Shown: positions 16,594-25,981 of the stretch, one piece after another | How the letters are laid out: each line of letters begins with the position of its first letter | Position numbering within the stretch: the first letter of the stretch is position 1 | From: Azoarcus indigens | GTDB lineage: Bacteria; Pseudomonadota; Gammaproteobacteria; Burkholderiales; Rhodocyclaceae | Assembly (NCBI RefSeq): GCF_004361735.1 | Contig: NZ_SNVV01000008.1 | Location: 62,001 to 126,000 of the forward strand | Direction of reading: 5' to 3' | DNA: 64,000 nucleotides | Notes under the pieces: generated by a model | What the model was told of the DNA's origin: nothing | Database searches by the model: none | Seen by the model: only the letters and a program-made list of their open reading frames with translations | Program-made: the position numbers and the translations under genes

Positions 16594-17019
16594 ATGCTAG
16601 AGCGCCCCTCCCCCGCCGACCGTCCCGCGCCACGCGAACTCGACACCCTGCTGGAGCAATTGCGCAGCAGCATCGCCCACCACCTCGCCACCAGCAGCCC
16701 CCGCTCCGCCAGCGTCGCCCAGGACCTGCTGGCCCGCCTGGCCACCCTGGTCGATGGCAGCGGCAAGCTCGCGGCCTGCGGCGGCGGCAACATCGAACAC
16801 CAACCGGCCCTGGCCGAACTGCTGGCCCAGCTCTCCCGCCAGGCCATCGCCCCCTCGCCCCAGGACGCCCGCCAGATCGCCCGCCAGCTGGAAGCCCTCA
16901 GCCATACCGCCGACACCGGCCTGGGCGACGCCCTGCGCGGCCGCATCGTCAAGCTGGCCGAGGAATGGCGGCTGAAGGAACGCCGCGCGAGCGACATGCA
17001 GGCCGGGCTGGAAGAGTGA
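16594..17019 (+). CDS. Hypothetical alpha-helical protein
   Basis: The protein is about 141 aa, beginning MLERPSPADRPAPRELDTLLEQLRSSIAHHL. No family is recognised. The protein is alanine- and leucine-rich and appears fully helical, with repeated LxxLL-type stretches (LDTLLEQL, QDLLARLATL, ALAELLAQLSRQ) and a charged C-terminus (EEWRLKERRASDMQAGLEE). There is no signal peptide or membrane segment. The ATG lacks a clear ribosome-binding site, and upstream in-frame starts exist. Codon bias matches neighbouring genes, which supports a real gene. It is convergent with the DUF3750 gene. Confidence 0.45.
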   Translation: MLERPSPADRPAPRELDTLLEQLRSSIAHHLATSSPRSASVAQDLLARLATLVDGSGKLAACGGGNIEHQPALAELLAQLSRQAIAPSPQDARQIARQLEALSHTADTGLGDALRGRIVKLAEEWRLKERRASDMQAGLEE

Positions 17020-17163
17020 ACTGGCTGGCCGGCGACGCAGTGCTTCGCTTTTTCCGCCTACGCCCAGCAAGGGGAGCAAGGAGCGGGGAGAAAACCCACG
17101 GCGCCTCATTCGGCGAGCCTTGGAACCGGAACACCAAGAAAGAGGCTGCCGCCCCTCAAGCCA

Positions 17164-18024
17164 TCAAGGCCTGACCGCCTCCGCCGCAACCGGCGCAGCT
17201 GCGCCGCCTGCCAGCGCGCCACCCTCGCCCTCCCCCTCCAGCCGCCGCACGCCCCACATCGCGCTGCCCGGCACATGTTCCGGTACGCCGACGCGGCCGA
17301 TCCCGGGCAGCTTCAGTGCTGGCGGCCAGACATCCACGCCCAGGCTGAGGCCGAGCAGGTTCAGCTCCAGGCCTTCCTCCGCCGCCACGGTGATGCCCAG
17401 CAGGCCGAGCAGGGAGAACTGGGCGCCGGTGCCGCTGGGGGCGGTGCCGAATAGGGCGCCGTCGGGCAGGTAGTCCTTGCCGATGGCGGTGGAAGGCAGT
17501 TCCAGGTGCAGTTCCGGCACCGCCCGCGCCAGGTAGGCGACGAAGGTGTTGCTGTTGGGACCGGGCCAGATGCGGTATTCGTTGGCGTGCGGATAGCGGC
17601 CGGTGGCCTCGTGCAGGCGGGCGATCATCGCGTCCACCTCGGCACCGCCGCGCAGGTCGCGCAGCAGCGTGGGTTCGTTGCCATACCAGTAGCCATCCGG
17701 GATGCCTTCGCGCACCCGCACCGCCTGGCGGCCGTTGCCGACGCCAAAGCCCATCACTTCGAAGCGGGTGTATTCCGCCCCGCCGCGCGGCTTGGCCGCA
17801 ATCCAGGTATGCACGCCGAAGGCCCCGCGCCAGCGCACCGCGCGGGCGGAATACACCTGGATCACCGCCTCCCTGGTGCTTGCCGGATCCGGGGCGAGGC
17901 CGGTGCTGTCGCGGCGGGCGCCGCGCCAGTCGCGGGCGTTGTCGCCGGCGTAGTAAGCCGCCACCGAACCGGCAAGCGGCAGGAAGAAGGCAGCGATGGC
18001 GCAGAGGAGGAGGCGGAGCTTCAT
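17164..18024 (-). CDS. DUF3750 family exported protein
   Basis: The protein is 286 aa. The ATG at 18024 starts a clear signal peptide or membrane anchor (MKLRLLLCAIAAFFLPLAGSVAAYYAG). The body contains VIQVYSARAVRWRGAFGVHTWIAAKPRG and ATGRYPHANEYRIWPGPNSNTFVAYLARAVPELHLELPSTAIGKDYL, characteristic of DUF3750. The conserved His/Tyr and the PGPNSNTF segment are present. The family is typical of proteobacteria and has no defined biochemical role; a periplasmic hydrolase-like fold has been suggested by its pattern only. It is separated from the AEC transporter gene by about 115 bp on the same strand. Confidence 0.82.
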   Translation of the reverse strand: MKLRLLLCAIAAFFLPLAGSVAAYYAGDNARDWRGARRDSTGLAPDPASTREAVIQVYSARAVRWRGAFGVHTWIAAKPRGGAEYTRFEVMGFGVGNGRQAVRVREGIPDGYWYGNEPTLLRDLRGGAEVDAMIARLHEATGRYPHANEYRIWPGPNSNTFVAYLARAVPELHLELPSTAIGKDYLPDGALFGTAPSGTGAQFSLLGLLGITVAAEEGLELNLLGLSLGVDVWPPALKLPGIGRVGVPEHVPGSAMWGVRRLEGEGEGGALAGGAAAPVAAEAVRP

Positions 18025-18140
18025 CGGCTGGGCAGAAGTCGGAATCGTGCGGGGAACGCTGTCCAGAGTATCACCGGCCGCGCCGGGTTCCCGGCGCGGG
18101 GCTCGGCTTTTACGCATGCACCAGCCCGACGCATGCGTGC

Positions 18141-19070
18141 TCAGGCGATGAAGCCGAGCACCACGCTCAGGGTGACGAAGGACAGCAGCGTCGCCACCAC
18201 CAGCGCCGCCGAGCACATGCCCTCCTGGCCATACTTCAGGCCGAAGATGGGGTAGATGGTGAGCATGGGCGCGGCGGCGAACACCACCGCCGCGCTGCGC
18301 AGCGCCGGGTCGGCCGGCGGGAACACCAGCACGAAGGCGGCCACCGCCAGCGGGTGCAGCACCAGCTTGCCGAGGGAGATGGCGGCGAGGTCGCCCGCCA
18401 TGCCCCTCACCTTCTGCCCGACCAGGCCGCCGCCGATGACGAACAGCGCCACCGGCGCCGACGCGGTGGCCAGCATGTCCACCGCCTTGGCCGGTACGCC
18501 GCCCAGGCGCAGCCCGGCGAGCGAACCGGCGAAGCCGAGCACGATGGCGATCACGATGGGGTTCCTGGTGAGGCGCAGGAAGGTCTGGCCCAGCACCGTG
18601 CGCAGGCTGGCGCCCTGGCCGCCGGCGCTTTCCGCCAGCGCGATGACGAAGGGCAGCAGCAGCAGGTTCTCCACCAGCATGCACAGCGCCAGGGCGACGC
18701 CGGCGGTTTCGCCGAAGAGCTGCCAGGCCACCGGGAAGCCGACGAAGGCGCTGTTGGACATCGCCGCGCCCATGCCCACGAGCGCGCAGCCCTGGGCGTT
18801 CTTCTTCAGCAGGTAGCGCGCGGCGCCCAGCGCCAGCAGGAAGACCAGCAGCGAGCCGGCGAGGTAGGCGGCGACGTAGTTGGGGTCCATCACCTCGCCG
18901 AAGCTGCGTTGCAGCAGGGCGCGGAACAGCACCGCCGGCAGGGCGATGTTGATGACGAAGGCGCCCAGCACCCGCATGTCCTGGCGCGGAAACAGGCCGC
19001 CGCGCACGCAGGTGTAGCCGAGGGCGATGATGAGGAAGATGGGGCCGACGATGGTCAGGATGTCGAGCAA
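18141..19070 (-). CDS. AEC (auxin efflux carrier) family transporter
   Basis: The protein is 309 aa with about ten membrane helices. It begins MLDILTIVGPIFLIIALGYTCVRGGLFPRQDMRVLGAFVINIALPAVLF, the standard AEC N-terminus. The inner repeat GMGAAMSNSAFVGFPVAWQLFGETAGVALALCMLVENLLLLPF carries the asparagine-rich crossing region of the family. It lies at the distal end of the pmd gene series, about 330 bp after the aldo/keto reductase gene. Relatives transport malonate, malate or other carboxylates, so it may handle an acid connected with the pathway (inference). Confidence 0.85.
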   Translation of the reverse strand: MLDILTIVGPIFLIIALGYTCVRGGLFPRQDMRVLGAFVINIALPAVLFRALLQRSFGEVMDPNYVAAYLAGSLLVFLLALGAARYLLKKNAQGCALVGMGAAMSNSAFVGFPVAWQLFGETAGVALALCMLVENLLLLPFVIALAESAGGQGASLRTVLGQTFLRLTRNPIVIAIVLGFAGSLAGLRLGGVPAKAVDMLATASAPVALFVIGGGLVGQKVRGMAGDLAAISLGKLVLHPLAVAAFVLVFPPADPALRSAAVVFAAAPMLTIYPIFGLKYGQEGMCSAALVVATLLSFVTLSVVLGFIA

Positions 19071-19402
19071 GGTGGTTCTCCGGGCATGAGAAGGGCCGCG
19101 TTCCCGGCGAGCGGCGGACGCGGCCCTGCATCAATGCGCGCATGCGGCGCGCTTCGTTTGTTGCGACTTCGTTTGCTGCATCGAACTGGACGACCAAAGC
19201 CGCCCACGCGGGCACGCCGGCAGGCGCTACACCAGCCGATGGTTCTGCGCCTGTGTATTCAGGAGCGGAGGCCCTGCCCCCGGCAAGCCCGGCAAACCGC
19301 GGCCCGCCGCCTGGCCGCGGGGAGCCGGATCGTTCCAGGCCCCCACCTCTTACCGGGCGCTGGCAAGACCACCGACAGCGGGTCCGATTCCTGGCGGGGG
19401 CA
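19071..19402. other. Gene-free stretch with a GC hairpin
   Basis: This is the gap between the aldo/keto reductase and AEC genes. It contains a hairpin with perfect 9-bp arms GGGCCGCGT (19093-19101) and ACGCGGCCC (19118-19126), without a T-tract, just upstream of the AEC start. No open reading frame in the gap has credible features. The distance suggests that the AEC gene may be transcribed separately from the pmd operon. Confidence 0.45.
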
Positions 19403-20398
19403 TCAGAACTCCTCGGTATCGATCTCGGTCTGGGTCGGCGCGTTGTAGCGCGGGCCGGTGACGGTGCGCTGGCTGACCAGTTCGCCGGCGCGCGCCAGCA
19501 GCGTCGGGTCCAGCTTCAGGTCGGCGGCGGCCAGGTTCTCTTCCAGGTGGTCGATGCGGGTGGTGCCGGGAATCGGCAGCACATGCCCGCCTTGCGCCAG
19601 CAGCCAGGCCAGCGCGAGTTGGGCCGGGGTGCAGCCGGCTTCCCGCGCCCGCGCGCGGTAGTCGTCCAGCAGTTTGAGGTTGGCAACGAGGTTGTCGCCC
19701 TGGAAGCGCGGCATGGCGCGGCGGATGTCCTTGGCGTCGAAGGCGGCCACGTCTTCCACCGTGTGGAAGGCGTCCGCCAGGTAGCCGCGCGCCACCGGGC
19801 TGAAGGCGACGAAGGCGGCGCCCAGCTCGCGGCAGGCGTCCAGCACCGCGATCTCGGCGTTGCGCGTCCACAGCGAGTATTCGGTCTGCACCGCGGCCAC
19901 CGGATGCACCGCATGGGCGCGGCGCAGGGTGTCGGCGGAGACTTCGGACAGGCCGACCGCGCGGATCTTGCCGGCGGCCACCAGCTCGGCCATCGCGCCC
20001 ATGCTGTCTTCGATGGGCACTTTCTTGTCCCAGCGGTGCAGGTAGTAGAGGTCGATGACGTCGGTGCGCAGGCGAGCGAGTGCTTCGTCGCAGGTGCGCT
20101 TGATGGTTTCCGGTCGGCCGTCGATGACGCGCTTGCCGTCCACCCCCGTCATGCCGCACTTGCTCGCCAGCGTGAAGCGCGAGCGGTAGGGCGACAGCAC
20201 CCGCCCGACCAAGGTTTCATTGGCGCCGAAGCCGTAGAGGGCGGCGGTGTCGAAATGGGTGACGCCCAGGTCCAGCGCCCGCAGCAGCACCTTTTCGGCG
20301 GCTTCCGGCGCCGGTGGCACGCCGTAGGCGTGGCTGAGATTCATGCAGCCCAGGCCGATGGCGCTGACCGGGAAGGGTCCGAGATTGCGTTGATGCAT
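19403..20398 (-). CDS. Aldo/keto reductase
   Basis: The protein is 331 aa. The ATG at 20398 (MHQRNLGPFPVSAIGLGCMNLSHAYG) has an AAGGAG ribosome-binding site; the open frame extends a little upstream. The catalytic tetrad of the AKR family is visible: Asp and Tyr in FDTAALYGFGANETLVGRVL, Lys in FTLASKCGM and His in IDLYYLHRWD. The C-terminal NADPH-binding segment LPIPGTTRIDHLEENLAAADLKL is present. It belongs to the YajO/AKR13-like group. It follows pmdC by about 185 bp on the same strand and could reduce an aldehyde related to the pathway; the substrate is unknown. Confidence 0.88.
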   Translation of the reverse strand: MHQRNLGPFPVSAIGLGCMNLSHAYGVPPAPEAAEKVLLRALDLGVTHFDTAALYGFGANETLVGRVLSPYRSRFTLASKCGMTGVDGKRVIDGRPETIKRTCDEALARLRTDVIDLYYLHRWDKKVPIEDSMGAMAELVAAGKIRAVGLSEVSADTLRRAHAVHPVAAVQTEYSLWTRNAEIAVLDACRELGAAFVAFSPVARGYLADAFHTVEDVAAFDAKDIRRAMPRFQGDNLVANLKLLDDYRARAREAGCTPAQLALAWLLAQGGHVLPIPGTTRIDHLEENLAAADLKLDPTLLARAGELVSQRTVTGPRYNAPTQTEIDTEEF

Positions 20399-20583
20399 GC
20401 GCAGCTCCTTGGAAATGACTGCGCCGGCGCGGGGCCGGCGGAGCATGAAACAGAAACGGAGCAGCCCGGCCGGGGCGGCTCCGTGAAGCGATGCTGCGGC
20501 GGTCCACCCGGCGGCCAGGGGAAAAGCCGGCCCTCCCCTTGCCGCCGGCGCGCCCGCCGGGCCGCCGTCGCGGCCTTACGGCA

Positions 20584-21540
20584 TCAGTCCTTCAACTGCT
20601 GTTCCAGCTGGGCCAGCACTTCGTAGCAGGGCAGCACCTTGGCGACGCTGGAGTTGGGCTCGCGGCCTTCGCGGATGGCGGCGAAGAACTCGCGGTCCTG
20701 CAACTCGATGCCGTTCATCGACACATCCACCTTGGAGACGTCGATCCTCTCTTCCTTGCCATTCACCAGGTCGTCGTAACGGGCGATGTAGGTGCCGGTG
20801 TCGCCGATGTAGCGGAAGAAGGTGCCCAGCGGGCCGTCATTGTTGAACGACAGGCTCAGCGTGCAGATGGCGCCGTTGGCGGCCTTGAGCTGGATGCTCA
20901 TGTCCATGGCGATGCCCAGCGTCGGATGGATGGGGCCCTGGATGGCGTTGGCCTTCACGATCGGGCTGCCGGCCTGGTAGGCGAACAGGTCCACGGTGTG
21001 GGCGGCGTGGTGCCACAGCAGGTGGTCGGTCCAGCTGCGCGGCTGGCCGAGCGCGTTCATGTTGGTGCGGCGGAAGAAGTAGGTCTGCACATCCATCTGC
21101 TGGACGTTGAACTCGCCGGCTTCGATCTTCTTGTGCACCCACTGGTGGCTGGGGTTGAAGCGGCGGGTGTGGCCGCACATCGCGACCAGGCCGGTTTCCT
21201 GCTGCAGGCGCACCACTTCCTGGGCGTCTGCCAGGGAGTCGGCCAGCGGGATTTCGACCTGCACATGCTTGCCCGCGCGCAGGCAGGCGATGGCCTGCGA
21301 GGCGTGCATCTGGGTCGGGGTGCACAGGATCACCGCGTCCACTTCCGGCAGCGCCAGGCTGTCGGCGAGGTCGGTGGTGATGTGGCCGATGCCGTACTTG
21401 TCTGCCACTTCCTTGGTCTTTTCCAGGTCGCGGCTGACCAGCGACACCACTTCGACGCCGTCGATGTTCTTGATGCCGTCCAGGTGCTTGATGCCGAAGG
21501 CGCCGGCGCCAGCCAGCGCAACCTTGATCGTCTTGCTCAT
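20584..21540 (-). CDS. pmdC: 4-carboxy-2-hydroxymuconate-6-semialdehyde dehydrogenase (PmdC/LigC)
   Basis: The protein is 318 aa of the Gfo/Idh/MocA family. The Rossmann motif is VALAGAGAFGIKHL. The usual EKP triad is replaced by EIP in KHVQVEIPLADS, as expected for the LigC group. The segment CGHTRRFNPSHQWVHKKIEAGEF and the DHLLWHHAAHTVDLFAYQAG region match known LigC/PmdC proteins. It oxidises the hemiacetal form of the ring-cleavage product to 2-pyrone-4,6-dicarboxylate with NADP. It lies 107 bp after pmdB, in the same order as the Comamonas pmd operon. Confidence 0.92.
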   Translation of the reverse strand: MSKTIKVALAGAGAFGIKHLDGIKNIDGVEVVSLVSRDLEKTKEVADKYGIGHITTDLADSLALPEVDAVILCTPTQMHASQAIACLRAGKHVQVEIPLADSLADAQEVVRLQQETGLVAMCGHTRRFNPSHQWVHKKIEAGEFNVQQMDVQTYFFRRTNMNALGQPRSWTDHLLWHHAAHTVDLFAYQAGSPIVKANAIQGPIHPTLGIAMDMSIQLKAANGAICTLSLSFNNDGPLGTFFRYIGDTGTYIARYDDLVNGKEERIDVSKVDVSMNGIELQDREFFAAIREGREPNSSVAKVLPCYEVLAQLEQQLKD

Positions 21541-21647
21541 TTACTACCCCCGTTTGTCATGTATGCCAAACAGCCCCCCGAGGGGGCCTCGTCCGTCTTG
21601 GGACGGCCCTGCGACGGTCTCGTCGATTCCAGCAGGGCGAAACTGCT

Positions 21648-22958
<1,311 letters not shown>

Positions 22959-22978
22959 CTATGCCGGGCGCGCCGCGC

Positions 22979-23893
22979 TCAGACTTCTTCCGGCCAGTAC
23001 AGCCGCATCGGGTTGTCGACCAGCAGCTTCTGCTGCAGCTCGGCGGTGGGGGCGATGTGGGGGATGAAATCCACCAGCAGGCCGTCGTCCGGCATGTGGT
23101 CCTTGAGGTTGGGGTGCGGCCAGTCGGTGCCCCACAGCACGCGGTCGGGGAAGCTCTCGACCACCTTGCGGGCGAAGGGCACCACGTCGCGGTAAGCGTT
23201 GCGCTCGCCGTCCAGCGCGCGCGGGCCGGTCACCGACAGGCGCTCCGGGCAGCTTACCTTGCTCCACACATTTTCGTTCTCGCGCATGAACTTGAGGAAG
23301 AGCTCGAACTCGGGACCGTCGACCGGCTTGCTCACGTCTGGCCGCCCCATGTGGTCCACCACCACCGTGGTCGGCAGCGCGGTGAAGAAGTCCCACAGCT
23401 CGGGCAGGTCCACCGCCTCGAAGTAGATCACCACATGCCAGCCCAGCGGGGCGATGCGGCTGGCGATCTCCAGCAGCTCGTCCTTGGGGGTGAAGTCCAC
23501 CAGGCGCTTGACGAAGTTGAAGCGCACGCCGCGCACGCCGGCTTCATGCATCGCCTTCAGCTCTCCGTCGGTGACGCTGCGGCGCACGGTGGCCACGCCG
23601 CGGGCCTTGCCGCCGGAATGCACCAGCGCATCCACCATGGCGCGGTTGTCGGCGCCGTGGCAGGTGGCCTGGACGACGACGTTGCGGGCGAAGCCGAGGT
23701 GGTCGCGCAGGGCGTAGAGCTGGTGCTTGCTGGCGTCGCAGGGGGTGTACTTGCGCTCCGGCGCGTAGGGGAACTCCGCCCCCGGACCGAACACATGGCA
23801 GTGCGCATCCACCGCACCGGCAGGGAGCTTGAACTGAGGTTTGGTCGGGCCCTGATACCAGTCGAGCCAGCCGGGGGTCTTGGTGAATTCCAT
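22979..23893 (-). CDS. pmdD: 2-pyrone-4,6-dicarboxylate hydrolase (PmdD/LigI)
   Basis: The protein is 304 aa from the ATG at 23893 (MEFTKTPGWLDWYQGP); the open frame extends upstream without support. It belongs to the amidohydrolase_2 family: the first motif is DAHCHVFGPGAEFPYAPERKYTPCDA, the strand-8 motif is LWGTDWPHPN, and the strand-6 region is TTVVVDHMGRPD. These match LigI, which opens the pyrone to 4-oxalomesaconate without a strict metal need. It stands directly before pmdA. In the Comamonas operon pmdD follows pmdF; here three other genes lie between them. Confidence 0.92.
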   Translation of the reverse strand: MEFTKTPGWLDWYQGPTKPQFKLPAGAVDAHCHVFGPGAEFPYAPERKYTPCDASKHQLYALRDHLGFARNVVVQATCHGADNRAMVDALVHSGGKARGVATVRRSVTDGELKAMHEAGVRGVRFNFVKRLVDFTPKDELLEIASRIAPLGWHVVIYFEAVDLPELWDFFTALPTTVVVDHMGRPDVSKPVDGPEFELFLKFMRENENVWSKVSCPERLSVTGPRALDGERNAYRDVVPFARKVVESFPDRVLWGTDWPHPNLKDHMPDDGLLVDFIPHIAPTAELQQKLLVDNPMRLYWPEEV

Positions 23894-23964
23894 GTCGCGT
23901 TCCACTAAGGCAAGTTGTTGTCGGTAAAAGGCCGGGCGGCCTGCGGGGACGCCCGGCGCGGGTT

Positions 23965-24969
23965 TCATCGGCTGGCGGGCTTCCAGGGCACCACACTGAC
24001 CGTGTCGGCGATGTCGAAGCGCATCAGGTCTTCGCCCATCGCCAGCGGACCGTCATAGACCGTCTGCGTGGCCTGCCTGACGTCGTTCACCGACATCGGC
24101 GGGTACTTCTTGGTGGCGGGCAGCACGTAATGGGTGTAGGCCGCCAGCTTCGGCCGGGTTTCGGCGAAGATCCTGCCGGCCTGCTCCGGGGTGGAGTGGT
24201 GGTCCATGATGGGCTGCATCTTGGGGTTCTCTTCCAGCAGGCCGGGGCGGGCGGCGGCGACTTCGTGGATCAGCAGATCCACGCCCTTGCCGTACTTGAG
24301 CACGCCGGGCGAGGGCCGGGTGTCGCCGGAGATCAGCACCGAGCGGCCGCCGTAGTCGATGCGGTAGCCCACCGAAGGGTGGATCTTCTCGCCATGCTCA
24401 TTGGGAAAGGCGGTGACCTTGACGCCGCCCTGCTCGTACACCACGCCGCCGGCCTCATCGAACTCGGTGACGTCGAACTTCACGCCGGCCAGCGGCAGGC
24501 CTTCGTCCGCCACACGCACCGCGAGGTCGTCCGCATAGGCGGCCTCCAGCCCCCTGGTGAGATTACCCAGGCCCTTGGGGCCGGTGATGCGGAAGGGCGT
24601 GGTACGCCCGCCATAGGCGGTGGATACCCAGCCGGTAAGCCACAGGTCGACGAGGCCGTTGGTGTGGTCGAAGTGGTAGTGGGTCAGGAAGACATGATCC
24701 ACGCTGCGCAGCGGCAGGCCGAGCTGCCACAGGCGGATGGTGACGCCGCGGCCGGCGTCGAACACCAGGTTCTGGCCGCCGGCCTGCACCAGCACCGCGC
24801 CACCGAAGCGCTCGGCGTTGGGATTGGGCGTGCCGGTGCCCAGCAGCACCACGCTGAAATCCCTGGCGGACGAGGCGGCGGCAGCCGGCTCGGCGGCATG
24901 CACCGCGGTGGTGGATAAGGCAATCAGCGCAGCGGCGATGGCGCTGCCCAGCTGGTTCTTCAGTTTCAT
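23965..24969 (-). CDS. Exported MBL-fold hydrolase (RNase Z/arylsulfatase-like)
   Basis: The protein is 334 aa. The ATG at 24969 starts a signal peptide (MKLKNQLGSAIAAALIALSTTAVHA-AEP), so it should act in the periplasm. The metal site HxHxDH is HYHFDH at residues 97-102. Other MBL signatures are LLGTGTPNPNAERFGGAVLV, FDAGRGVTIRL and ISGDTRPSPG, and later LIHEVA and YTHYVLP. This pattern belongs to the RNase Z/AtsA/PhnP-like branch. RNase Z proper would not be exported, so a small-molecule hydrolase (ester, sulfate ester or lactone) is more likely. It lies between pmdD and the DUF1932 gene, where the Comamonas operon has no gene. Confidence 0.85.
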   Translation of the reverse strand: MKLKNQLGSAIAAALIALSTTAVHAAEPAAAASSARDFSVVLLGTGTPNPNAERFGGAVLVQAGGQNLVFDAGRGVTIRLWQLGLPLRSVDHVFLTHYHFDHTNGLVDLWLTGWVSTAYGGRTTPFRITGPKGLGNLTRGLEAAYADDLAVRVADEGLPLAGVKFDVTEFDEAGGVVYEQGGVKVTAFPNEHGEKIHPSVGYRIDYGGRSVLISGDTRPSPGVLKYGKGVDLLIHEVAAARPGLLEENPKMQPIMDHHSTPEQAGRIFAETRPKLAAYTHYVLPATKKYPPMSVNDVRQATQTVYDGPLAMGEDLMRFDIADTVSVVPWKPASR

Positions 24970-25054
24970 CTCACGGTCTCCTTCGGGTGGTATTGGCCAT
25001 GCCGCGCCGGGCGGACATGTGCCTTTCTGAAATCGGTTTGCCATTGCGCCACGC

Positions 25055-25981
25055 TCACTCGCCGCCCTTCCCCAGGCTGTGCAGGATGCGGTCGGCCTCG
25101 GTGCGCCAGTCGGCGCTGCGGGCGAATTCGGGTGCGGCCCGGTCGCCGAACAAGCCGGCATCGGCGAGGTCGGCGATCCAGGCCTGGCGCTCGGCGGTGC
25201 CGGCGGCGGACCAGGGCACGAGGCCGGCCTCGCGCACCGTCTGCGCCACTTCGCGCACTTCCTCGCTGCGGCGGCGGCCGTGCTGGATGACGCGCTGGAA
25301 GAAATAGGCGGCCTGCTTTTCCCAGTCGATGCCGGGGAAGGTCTCGTACAGCGAGGCCAGCACCGCGTCCTCCACGCCGTAGTGGCGGGCGGTGGTGAGG
25401 CTTTCGATGACCATGGCTTCCATGCCCTTGATCATCACGCTGCGGCACATCTTGGTGGCGGAGGCCACGCCCAGGCGCACGTCCGCGATCTGCGCCTCGA
25501 AGCCGAGGGATGCCAGCGCCGGCGCCAGCGCCGCCGCGTGCCGCCCGCCCAGCAGCAGCGGCACACGGATGCGGTAGGGCGGCACTGAGGTCATCACCGC
25601 GCCTTCCACGTAGCGGCCCCCTGCCCCGTCGATGATCTCCGCCGCGCGGCGCTTGGCGCCGGGCGAGGCGGAGTTGAAGTCGAGGAAGAAGATGCCGGCG
25701 GCCACGCCGGGTACGCAGGCCTGGGCCACGGCCACCGCCTGGCTGGCGGTGACGGCTGAGATGAGGAGCTCGCACTCGGCGGCGACCTGGGCATGGGAGG
25801 CGGCCAGGGTGACGCCATGCGCGGCGGCATGCTGGCGCAGCGGCGCGGCGGCGGTTTCGTCTGCCAGCTTGAGGTCGAAGGCGGACACCGCGACGTCGAG
25901 CGCGCGCAGGTCCTCGGCCAGGATGCGGCCCACCTCGCCGTAGCCGATGAGACCGACACGCAGGACGAGCGGCCCGTCCAT
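25055..25981 (-). CDS. NAD(P)-dependent oxidoreductase with DUF1932 C-terminal domain
   Basis: The protein is 308 aa of the beta-hydroxyacid dehydrogenase superfamily. The N-terminal Rossmann motif is VGLIGYGEVGRILAEDL. The central segment GIFFLDFNSASPGAKRRAAEII resembles the substrate-binding region of 3-hydroxyisobutyrate/6-phosphogluconate-type dehydrogenases. The catalytic lysine is expected in SATKMCRSVMIKGMEAMVIESL, followed by the DUF1932 helical domain. The start overlaps the upstream MBL gene stop by one base, so the two are translationally coupled. Its substrate is probably a hydroxyacid derived from the MBL product (inference). Confidence 0.85.
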   Translation of the reverse strand: MDGPLVLRVGLIGYGEVGRILAEDLRALDVAVSAFDLKLADETAAAPLRQHAAAHGVTLAASHAQVAAECELLISAVTASQAVAVAQACVPGVAAGIFFLDFNSASPGAKRRAAEIIDGAGGRYVEGAVMTSVPPYRIRVPLLLGGRHAAALAPALASLGFEAQIADVRLGVASATKMCRSVMIKGMEAMVIESLTTARHYGVEDAVLASLYETFPGIDWEKQAAYFFQRVIQHGRRRSEEVREVAQTVREAGLVPWSAAGTAERQAWIADLADAGLFGDRAAPEFARSADWRTEADRILHSLGKGGE